A model generated the notes under the pieces. It did not search any database, was not told where the DNA came from, and saw nothing but the letters and a program-made list of their open reading frames with translations. From contig NZ_VCIA01000001.1 in the NCBI RefSeq assembly GCF_005887555.1, forward strand, positions 558,001 through 622,000: a stretch of DNA of 64,000 bases, in the 5' to 3' direction. The stretch is from Lentibacillus cibarius (GTDB lineage Bacteria; Bacillota; Bacilli; Bacillales; Amphibacillaceae). The stretch's first letter is position 1, and each line of letters begins with the position of its first letter. Both the position numbers and the translations under genes were made by a program. This document shows, piece by piece, positions 55,008 through 64,000 of this stretch.

Positions 55008-56627
55008 TTACTTCTGAAATAAACGATCCAACACCTTTACACGATTTCCCAACACCCGTTCAAGCAATGTGGACCGATAACTGAACCAAAGATAGATTCC
55101 AGCACCGATACCAACACCTGTTATCAGTACCAAAATTGCTGAAGCACGGCTTGTTTCATATGCTAGAAAGGTTCCGGACACCGCTTTTACACCCCAGATG
55201 GCCATACACATGATTCCGGTAAAAATGCCAATCAACAAAAATCGTTTAAACGTTTGTCTGAACGGAAATTGAATGGCTGTACGAATACGCCATAAATTCA
55301 AAGCAACCGCTGTTCCAACCGCAAGCAATGTACTGAAAATAACACCCTTTGCACCAAACATATGAATCATCTGTATGTTGAACAGCACTTTGACCAGCAG
55401 ACCACCAGCTAAACTAACAATGGCAAACCGTTGTTCATTGATTCCCTGTAGAATGGACGATGTAACGGTGAATAGCGCAAACAATAACCCTGCCGGCGCA
55501 TACCAGCCAAGCAAGGTCCCTGTAATATGAATGTTATCCATGCCATACAGCGATCCATATGCAACATTAGAGAGGATCGATAGCCCAGCCACTGCCGGAA
55601 CAACAAGAACAAGCACAATTTGCAGCGCCTGATTAATCTGTTGATTCATTAATAATCGGTTATTCTGTGTAAATGTTTTCGTCAGTGCGGGAATAATAGC
55701 AAGAGACAGACCTGTCGCTATTGTTACTGGAATAATAACCAGTTTATGACCGTAAAAATTGATGCCCGCATTCGCTATTTCAAACAAATCCCTTTTCCCA
55801 ATAGCGGTCATTGCCCGTTCAAATGTAAACTGATCAACCAATTGATATAATGGTGTTGCAACGCCGACAAGCACAAACGGACCAGCATACCGGAATAGCT
55901 CAACGAATAAACTTTTCATTGATAAATCATATGTGTAGCGTTGTTGGTGTATCTGTGTATATAAATGATTTTTGCGACGCCGCCAGTATACCCATAAGAC
56001 AACACATGATGCCAGCGCACCAATAAATGCCGCAAAAGTGGAAAAACCCACTGCAATGGTTGTTGACCCATCAAGGACTACCTTAATAACAAATGCAGCA
56101 ATTAGGATAAAACCAATCCGAACAATCTGCTCTACAACCTGCGAAACAGCTGTTGGCCCCATTGATTCGTGTCCCTGAAAAAAACCGCGAACAATGCTCA
56201 TTGACGGAATAATTAATAGTGCGACACTTACCATTCGAATAACCATGGCTACGTCCGCAGCAGTAATACTACCTGCTTCTTCGTTGGTTATCATTTGCTC
56301 ACCCAAAAAGCCGGCACTGAAAAATAATGTTAAAAAAGCAATAAAACCAGTTGCCGCCATTAACATCATGCCCGCTTTAAACATCCGCATGCCTGTTTCA
56401 TAATCACCAAGAGCATTATATTTCGATACAAATTTAGAAACAGCTAGTGGTACACCTATTGTGGAAATACTAATCAAAATATTATAAGGCGTATAAGCGA
56501 ACTGAAATAATGTTCCACCTGTTTCTCCAACGAGCGCATTAAATGGAATAACATAAATCATTCCTAAAAACTTCGATAAAAATGTTGCACTGGTAAGCAA
56601 CATCGTTCCCTTTACGATATTCGACAT
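55008..56627 (-). CDS. murJ: Lipid II flippase of the MOP superfamily (YtgP/MurJ)
   Basis: A 539-residue protein with about 14 membrane helices and the polysaccharide-exporter pattern of the MOP/MATE superfamily. YtgP is the B. subtilis MurJ, which flips lipid II across the membrane for cell-wall synthesis. Conserved charged residues such as the Arg in the first helices (VRGFFQGHESMGPTAVSQ) are visible. The ATG at 56627 follows AGGTGA. Operon with ytzG. Confidence 0.92.
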   Translation of the reverse strand: MSNIVKGTMLLTSATFLSKFLGMIYVIPFNALVGETGGTLFQFAYTPYNILISISTIGVPLAVSKFVSKYNALGDYETGMRMFKAGMMLMAATGFIAFLTLFFSAGFLGEQMITNEEAGSITAADVAMVIRMVSVALLIIPSMSIVRGFFQGHESMGPTAVSQVVEQIVRIGFILIAAFVIKVVLDGSTTIAVGFSTFAAFIGALASCVVLWVYWRRRKNHLYTQIHQQRYTYDLSMKSLFVELFRYAGPFVLVGVATPLYQLVDQFTFERAMTAIGKRDLFEIANAGINFYGHKLVIIPVTIATGLSLAIIPALTKTFTQNNRLLMNQQINQALQIVLVLVVPAVAGLSILSNVAYGSLYGMDNIHITGTLLGWYAPAGLLFALFTVTSSILQGINEQRFAIVSLAGGLLVKVLFNIQMIHMFGAKGVIFSTLLAVGTAVALNLWRIRTAIQFPFRQTFKRFLLIGIFTGIMCMAIWGVKAVSGTFLAYETSRASAILVLITGVGIGAGIYLWFSYRSTLLERVLGNRVKVLDRLFQK

Positions 56628-56777
56628 TTTTTCACCTGCATCAACGTGTAAATTACATATAACATTATTTTATCATAGATCATATGGATAACGTCACTTT
56701 CAGCCTGTAAATTCCACTTGCTGTTTCACTTTATACCGGGATTCATGGTAAGATATTCGCGAAAGGAATGAGGTAAA

Positions 56778-58046
56778 TTGTCTTACGATGTAGCTGTCAT
56801 CGGCGGCGGACCCTCGGGGTTAATGGCATCCATTGCTGCTGCCGAACATGGAGCAAAAACTATACTACTTGAAAAAGGAAAAAGGCTCGGAACCAAACTT
56901 GCCATTTCCGGTGGGGGACGCTGTAACGTGACGAACAGGCTTCCCGAGGAGGAAGTGATCCGGCACATTCCCGGAAATGGAAAATTTTTATATAGTCCTT
57001 TCTCTGTCTTTAATAACTATGATATCATCAATTATTTTGAAGAGATGGGCGTGCAGCTGAAAGAGGAAGATCACGGCCGCATGTTTCCTGTTACTAATTC
57101 TGCCAAAACAGTTGTGAATGCGCTCGTCAGTAAGCTAGACAAACTAAATGTCGACGTGCGGATGAACACACCAGTGAAAGCAGTTCATTATGCTGAGGAC
57201 GAGCATACTGTCATTTTGGAGGATGGGCCTAAGATTAATGCTAAATCACTGATCATTGCAGTTGGAGGCAAAGCGGTCCCACACACAGGCTCAACCGGGG
57301 ATGGCTATGCATGGGCAAAAAAGGCCGGACACACCATTACCGAATTATATCCAACGGAAGTAGCACTGACATCAAATGAACCATTCATCCAACATAAACG
57401 CCTGCAGGGATTATCTCTGAGAAATGTCGCCTTATCCGTGTTAAATAAAAAGAACAAACCAATCATTACGCACCAAATGGATATGATTTTTACACACTTT
57501 GGTATTTCCGGGCCAGCTGTTCTGCGGTGTTCACAATTTGTCGTAAAAGAACTGATGAAAGGACGTGAAGCTGTACGAATGCAGCTCGATGTCTTTCCGG
57601 ATTCGTCTGAACAACTGTTAGTACAGTCCTTGACACAAGCTATTGACAGTAATCCTAAAAAAACCATACGAAATGTTTTAAAAGGTACGATTCCCGAACG
57701 ACTACTGGATCACATGTTTGCACAAAATGGCATTGATGGAGACCAAAAAGCTGCTATTGCCGCGAATGAAGTCATCCGTAGTCTCGTACAGCAAATGAAA
57801 AAGTTTCAATTTTACGTTCATGGCTCTCTACCGCTCCGTAAAGCATTTGTTACCGGCGGCGGTGTGTCCATTAAAGAAATCGTTCCAAAGACTATGCAGT
57901 CAAAAATCATGCATCGACTTTTTTTCTGTGGCGAAATCCTGGATATCCATGGCTATACTGGCGGCTACAACATTACTTCCGCGTTAGTCACTGGTCGTAT
58001 TGCTGGAATGAATGCGGCATCAGAAGCTCGTCCAGCTGGCAGTTGA
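56778..58046 (+). CDS. ytfP: FAD-dependent oxidoreductase YtfP (HI0933 family)
   Basis: A 422-residue flavoprotein. The N-terminal dinucleotide fold [21 protein letters not shown] and the [11 protein letters not shown] motif define the HI0933/YtfP family. The C-terminal [29 protein letters not shown] binds FAD. Physiological substrate unknown. The start is TTG at 56778 with GAGGT 5 bases upstream; the next codons give the normal [11 protein letters not shown] start. Confidence 0.91.
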   Translation: MSYDVAVIGGGPSGLMASIAAAEHGAKTILLEKGKRLGTKLAISGGGRCNVTNRLPEEEVIRHIPGNGKFLYSPFSVFNNYDIINYFEEMGVQLKEEDHGRMFPVTNSAKTVVNALVSKLDKLNVDVRMNTPVKAVHYAEDEHTVILEDGPKINAKSLIIAVGGKAVPHTGSTGDGYAWAKKAGHTITELYPTEVALTSNEPFIQHKRLQGLSLRNVALSVLNKKNKPIITHQMDMIFTHFGISGPAVLRCSQFVVKELMKGREAVRMQLDVFPDSSEQLLVQSLTQAIDSNPKKTIRNVLKGTIPERLLDHMFAQNGIDGDQKAAIAANEVIRSLVQQMKKFQFYVHGSLPLRKAFVTGGGVSIKEIVPKTMQSKIMHRLFFCGEILDIHGYTGGYNITSALVTGRIAGMNAASEARPAGS

Positions 58047-58125
58047 TTCCGGGCATTTTTTCTGCTGATTAAGTAAAACTAATAATGTAAAGGGATTTTA
58101 ATATAAAGAAAGGAATGAAGCAGTA

Positions 58126-58284
58126 ATGCAGAACAATAATATCTGGCTTCCCCTGATTGCTTCTGTCGGGGTCGGAGCAGCAACGTATTACAGTATGACA
58201 AAAAATAATCGTAACTTCGGACAAGCTATGCAACAAATGATCCCAGTTGTTTCTCAAATGAATAAAAATAACCAGCCATTTTAA
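58126..58284 (+). CDS. Small single-helix membrane protein
   Basis: A 52-residue frame starting MQNNNIWLPLIASVGVG. One hydrophobic segment (about 6-22), then SMTKNNRNFGQAMQQMIPVV and a hydrophilic end. AAAGGAATGAAG lies about 8 bases before the ATG and a strong terminator follows the stop. The pattern recalls the DUF3918/YrzQ group of small Bacillus proteins, but the match is loose. It lies directly downstream of ytfP on the same strand and may be read through from it. Confidence 0.7.
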   Translation: MQNNNIWLPLIASVGVGAATYYSMTKNNRNFGQAMQQMIPVVSQMNKNNQPF

Positions 58285-58298
58285 ATGGGGCTGATTGG

Positions 58299-58329
58299 AA
58301 AGCGCATCTATAAAATAGGTGCGCTTTTT
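58299..58329 (+). terminator. Terminator after the 52-aa gene
   Basis: AAAGCGC/GCGCTTT outer stem with an inner CTAT/ATAG pairing, followed by TTTTTG. Confidence 0.88.
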
Positions 58330-58517
58330 GTATCGCGATAAGTGTAACTTCAACCAGTAGGAGTTTCGACACACAGGTCGTGCTAGTACAGATGCTATCA
58401 GGAGATGCGACGAATTTAGTCTGCCGCACACAGGACCAACTTGCTAATTCGATTAGCGATGTGACGCACGAGTTATTAAAAGAACTGTTAAGTCGTCATA
58501 AATTAGTCACTTTAAAA

Positions 58518-58533
58518 TGTGATATTTATCACA
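58518..58533. promoter_or_regulatory. Fnr/CRP-type palindrome upstream of hemQ
   Basis: TGTGATATTTATCACA, a 16-bp palindrome with only the two central bases unpaired. It matches the Bacillus Fnr consensus TGTGA-N6-TCACA exactly. Its centre is 41.5 bases from the start site predicted by a TACGAT -10 box at 58555-58560. Confidence 0.65.
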
Positions 58534-58597
58534 GTCCCTGTCAGTGGAAAGGAATACGATTAAATTAGATTGTTAATTCTTTAGGGAGGAATACGAA

Positions 58598-59338
58598 ATG
58601 GCAGAATCAGTTGAAACATTTGACGGATGGTATGCATTGCATGATTTAAGGAAAATCGATTGGGAAAAATGGCAGCAAGCAACAGAAAGCCAAAAACAAG
58701 CAGCACTTGATGAATTCCATAGACTGCTCAAACAGTGGCAAGACACTGAAGATGCAGAACAAGGTAGTCATGCATTATACTCCATTGTTGGGCAAAAAGC
58801 CGACCTTATGTTTATGGTATTACGTCCAAACATGAAAGATATAAATCATTTGGAGAATCAGTTCAATAAGACAAAACTTGCTCACTATACACTGCCAACG
58901 TACTCATATGTATCCATTATAGAAAAAAGCACCTACTCCAAGCGTGAGACAGATCCATACAAAGATCCGGAAATGCTGAAAAAGTTATATCCGATGATTC
59001 CAAAAACGGACTATATTTGCTTTTATCCTATGAGTAAATCGCGCGGAGAAACAAATAATTGGTACACACTTCCAAAGGATGAACGTGCTCAGTTGATGTA
59101 CGAGCATATTGCAACGTGCAAGCCATATACAGAAAATGTTAAACGTATCATAACCGGAGCCATGGGGCTTGATGATTATGAATGGGGCGTTTCCTTGTTT
59201 TGTGATGACCCGCTTCAGTTCAAAAAACTGATTTATGAAACGCGTTTTGATGAAGTAAGCGCTAAATACGGAATTTTTGGTAGTTTTTATATAGGACATT
59301 ATCTATCCACGAATGAAATTAATTCTTTTTTCGCCTAA
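58598..59338 (+). CDS. hemQ: Coproheme decarboxylase HemQ
   Basis: A 246-residue chlorite-dismutase-fold enzyme that performs the last step of the coproporphyrin-dependent haem pathway of Gram-positive bacteria. It decarboxylates coproheme to haem b with H2O2. The catalytic tyrosine is in FYPMSKSR (Tyr143) and the proximal haem-binding histidine in MYEHIATCKPY (His170). GGGAGG precedes the ATG by about 10 bases. In B. subtilis hemQ (ywfI) lies elsewhere, near pta, so this is a different neighbourhood. Confidence 0.94.
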   Translation: MAESVETFDGWYALHDLRKIDWEKWQQATESQKQAALDEFHRLLKQWQDTEDAEQGSHALYSIVGQKADLMFMVLRPNMKDINHLENQFNKTKLAHYTLPTYSYVSIIEKSTYSKRETDPYKDPEMLKKLYPMIPKTDYICFYPMSKSRGETNNWYTLPKDERAQLMYEHIATCKPYTENVKRIITGAMGLDDYEWGVSLFCDDPLQFKKLIYETRFDEVSAKYGIFGSFYIGHYLSTNEINSFFA

Positions 59339-59348
59339 GATATTTGTT

Positions 59349-59391
59349 ACCCCCGTTTCTGTCATAAATTCACATGACTTAGGGGGTTTTT
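59349..59391 (+). terminator. Terminator after hemQ
   Basis: ACCCCC/GGGGGT with an inner TCA/TGA pairing, followed by TTTTTC, 11 bases after the stop codon. Confidence 0.85.
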
Positions 59392-59398
59392 CTGTTTT

Positions 59399-59461
59399 TC
59401 GCGCGAGTTTCGGGCTGGGTCGCGCGACTTTTAACCCGAGTCGTGTAACTCTGTTGTTCCT
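59399..59461. repeat. Three 21-bp tandem units beginning TCGCGCGA
   Basis: Units start at 59399 (TCGCGCGAGTTT), 59420 (TCGCGCGACTTT) and 59441 (TCGTGTAACTCT), each 21 bases. Only the first 11-12 bases of each unit are conserved. The insertion sequence has landed in the end of the third unit. A related two-unit array is at 12730-12762. Confidence 0.6.
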
Positions 59462-59462
59462 A
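59455..59462. repeat. Left target-site duplication of the IS
   Basis: TGTTCCTA, identical to the 8 bases at 60860-60867 on the other side of the element. Confidence 0.95.
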
Positions 59463-60859
59463 GGTTCTCTGTCAAATGTGGTGGTGTGATTTTCACTCCA
59501 CCATCTCTTTTTACTTCCTAGGCTTTGGGGCATTTTATGCCAAAGCCCTTCTAACCTCTTGTCGCCACAGTATTTTCTTTTTCAAGCGTTTAAAATCTTT
59601 AATTCCATATGACATACGTTTGGCCACTTTAATCGTGTTGTTTACACCTTCAATATATCCGTTATTGAACGGGTACATAAAGGACTGTAGAATTTCCTGC
59701 CTCCAGCGTTTAAATGTCTTCATGACTTTGTGAAATGCTTCAATATTAGAGGCTTTCATAGCCGATAAACATTCTTCAAATCCTTGGGTCGCTGTGATTT
59801 TATCACTTTCTTTAAACCATTGATCGAGCTTGTTTTTTAGTTCATATGCTTCTTTTAATCGGGGATGAATCTGTAGTAATTGATTTACTTTTTCCTTTTG
59901 TTCATCAGTTAATTTATATTGGGATTTCCACAATAATTTTTTGCTTCGCTTCATTCGGATTCGTTCATTCTTTTCAAGGTCATGTTGCACTTCTCGCCGC
60001 ACACTATCCAGCGCCCAATAGACTTGTCGCATAAAGTGAAAACGATCAGCGATGATTAACGGATCACCTAAGGCTTTCTGTACTGCTTGTTTGAAGGATC
60101 TGGATAAATCCATGACTACGATTTCAACATTACTGGTGTCACAAGATTTTAAATATCTTTTAATGGTATCTACCTTTCTGTCAGGTAATACATCAATAAT
60201 CTCTTTATGTTCGATATCAGCTATAACGGTTTGGAATCTTTCCCCACCAGCATCCCCTTTAAATTCATCAATGGCGATTGCACGGGGCAGCACCTTCTTG
60301 GTTTTTATGTCCCTGCGATCGAATATACGCAATAACCTGTTAGAACTCATGCCTGTTAATTGTGCAGCAGTCGTGAATGAACCCACACCTGTGTACGTTA
60401 ATGCAGTTGTTTGAACCGAGCTTGTGCAACGTTGATACCGGTCCACCATTTGAAGTTTTTCATAAAAGGTATGCCGGCAATTCACACACAAATACCGCCT
60501 CTTTCTCAAAGAGATTTTCACTGGCTTATTTGATACGATTGGCCCCTGAATCTGCTGATTACGGTAACTATGGACACGCTTAGTTTTTTCCTTACAGAAT
60601 GGGCACTTCTGCGTTTTCACTTTCGTATAAAGCTCTACATAAAACTTATCTGGTTCACTAGTCATATCCCAAACATCTACATGCTTATCTTTAATCCCCA
60701 GCATTTCTATGATAAAATGATTTTGCACTCTTTCCCTCTCCTTTGACCTTTTGTGTGGACAACTCTAGGTTAACAAAAGAGAGGGGATTGAGTGTATTTT
60801 TTTGTCTTCATTTGAAGTATTGATAATACTGGAGACACCACCACATTTAGTATAGAGCC
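59463..60859 (-). mobile_element. Complete ISL3-family insertion sequence
   Basis: A 1397-bp element. The 25-bp ends at 59463-59487 and 60835-60859 are inverted repeats that both contain AAATGTGGTGGTGT. It carries one intact transposase gene on the minus strand and is flanked by perfect 8-bp target duplications, the size made by ISL3 elements. Intact gene, ends and duplications indicate a recent insertion. It separates hemQ from the rRNA terminator and interrupts no gene that I can see. Confidence 0.95.
59535..60728 (-). CDS. ISL3-family transposase
   Basis: A 397-residue transposase. The N-terminal zinc ribbon has CPFC (about 42-45) and CVNC (about 82-85), followed by a helix-turn-helix and the DDE nuclease core: Asp in AIAIDEFKG, Asp in IVVMDLSRSF and Glu in NGYIEGVNNTIK. 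The start is GTG at 60728 behind AGAGGG. The frame is intact, so it is probably active. Confidence 0.94.
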   Translation of the reverse strand: MQNHFIIEMLGIKDKHVDVWDMTSEPDKFYVELYTKVKTQKCPFCKEKTKRVHSYRNQQIQGPIVSNKPVKISLRKRRYLCVNCRHTFYEKLQMVDRYQRCTSSVQTTALTYTGVGSFTTAAQLTGMSSNRLLRIFDRRDIKTKKVLPRAIAIDEFKGDAGGERFQTVIADIEHKEIIDVLPDRKVDTIKRYLKSCDTSNVEIVVMDLSRSFKQAVQKALGDPLIIADRFHFMRQVYWALDSVRREVQHDLEKNERIRMKRSKKLLWKSQYKLTDEQKEKVNQLLQIHPRLKEAYELKNKLDQWFKESDKITATQGFEECLSAMKASNIEAFHKVMKTFKRWRQEILQSFMYPFNNGYIEGVNNTIKVAKRMSYGIKDFKRLKKKILWRQEVRRALA

Positions 60860-60867
60860 TGTTCCTA
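60860..60867. repeat. Right target-site duplication of the IS
   Basis: TGTTCCTA, identical to 59455-59462. Confidence 0.95.
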
Positions 60868-60946
60868 ACGGGATTACATTCCATCCGGCGATTATTGCTC
60901 AAGTAAAAAGTAATACTAATCGTCCGGTACAATATTATAAACCAAA

Positions 60947-60983
60947 AAAGCCAATGTACGAATATATTCGTACATTGGCTTTT
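60947..60983 (-). terminator. rRNA operon terminator
   Basis: Almost perfect palindrome AAGCCAATGTACGAAT and its complement, with T-runs outside. On the minus strand it lies just after the 5S gene. Confidence 0.92.
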
Positions 60984-60989
60984 CTTTTG

Positions 60990-61106
60990 CCTGGCAGCGT
61001 CCTACGCTCGCAGGGGCAAGGCCCCAACTACCATCGGCGCTGGAGAGCTTAACTGCTGTGTTCGGCATGGGAACAGGTGTGTCCTCTCCGCTATCGCCAC
61101 CAGACC
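60990..61106 (-). rRNA. rrf: 5S ribosomal RNA
   Basis: On the minus strand the sequence begins GGTCTGGTGGCGATAGCG and contains CCCATGCCGAACACAG and GCGCCGATGGTAGTTGGGG, standard for 5S rRNA of Bacillaceae. About 117 bases. Ends are estimated within a few bases. Confidence 0.95.
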
Positions 61107-61196
61107 TTAAAGTTATGAATGGTTTTTTGAAAAAATCAAGGGGTAATTTACACCCTAAAAACTAAATAAGAGTGTGATTCAACGACTGTAGTAGTA
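61107..61196 (-). other. 23S-5S internal spacer
   Basis: About 90 bases with no tRNA. Includes a short GGGTAA/ACACCC pairing and an AT-rich stretch that should contain processing sites. Confidence 0.7.

Positions 61197-64000
<2,804 letters not shown>

Larger units (their letters stand above)
58285..58597. other. Intergenic region upstream of hemQ
   Basis: Holds a terminator at 58299-58329 and the Fnr-like palindrome at 58518-58533. A 62-codon frame at 58380-58568 (GTG start) has no ribosome site and is not accepted as a gene. Confidence 0.5.

Noticed and set aside
58380..58568. 62-codon frame upstream of hemQ
   Set aside because: GTG start with no ribosome site; it overlaps the Fnr-like palindrome and promoter region.
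60861..61040. Open frame running from the IS edge through the rRNA terminator into 5S
   Set aside because: Reading back across the restored target site meets a stop codon with no start between; it is not a disrupted gene.

Overview
The window comes from a low-GC, endospore-forming member of the Bacillaceae. Sporulation genes (ytrH, ytrI, ytfJ, an alpha/beta-type spore protein), a T-box in front of tyrS, ccpA and the sodium-type stator genes motP/motS all point that way. The gene order follows the Bacillus subtilis ytrH-ytfP block closely. Together with MotPS and many short intergenic repeats, this suggests a halophilic or alkaliphilic relative (Virgibacillus, Lentibacillus, Oceanobacillus or similar). 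The genus is an inference, not something the sequence proves.

Layout. 0.1-6.3 kb: ytrH-ytrI, nrnA, ytpI, ytoI, a prepilin peptidase gene and ytkL. 6.4-12.7 kb: an accessory-looking insert with an MFS exporter, an M24 peptidase, a GntR/ABC-transporter operon with a clear promoter and palindromic operator, a small protein and a universal stress protein. 12.8-24.4 kb: moaB, ackA, ytxK, tpx, ytfJ, ytfI, NAD kinase, a SASP gene, thiI-nifZ, ezrA, refZ and ytsP. 24.4-36.9 kb: rpsD with its leader, T-box-tyrS, a class A penicillin-binding protein, acuABC, motPS, ccpA and aroA(G). 37-58 kb: ytxGH, murC, a nicotinate phosphoribosyltransferase, sftA, ytpR-Q-P, a lipoprotein, ytoQ, a DUF84 NTPase, ytoP, ytzB, ytnP, trmB, ytzH, ytmP, ytlQP, ytzE, ytzG, ytgP and ytfP. 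58-64 kb: hemQ, one intact ISL3-family insertion sequence, then the 3' end of an rRNA operon (5S and most of 23S) on the minus strand.

The genes are mainly housekeeping: RNA decay and translation (nrnA, rpsD, tyrS, trmB, ytzG), cell wall and division (murC, PBP, ytgP, ezrA, refZ, sftA), acetate/acetyl-CoA control (ackA, acuABC, ccpA), thiolation (nifZ-thiI), haem synthesis (hemQ) and spore functions. No CRISPR array, prophage or obvious defence island was seen.

No new multi-gene system stands out. The unexplained signals lie in intergenic DNA: a three-copy modular repeat that abuts terminator hairpins, a 21-22 bp TCGCGCGA-type tandem repeat, a MITE-like element near 37.3 kb, a hairpin that masks the Shine-Dalgarno sequence of the spore-protein gene, two mutually exclusive hairpins ahead of rpsD, and an Fnr/CRP-type palindrome in front of hemQ.
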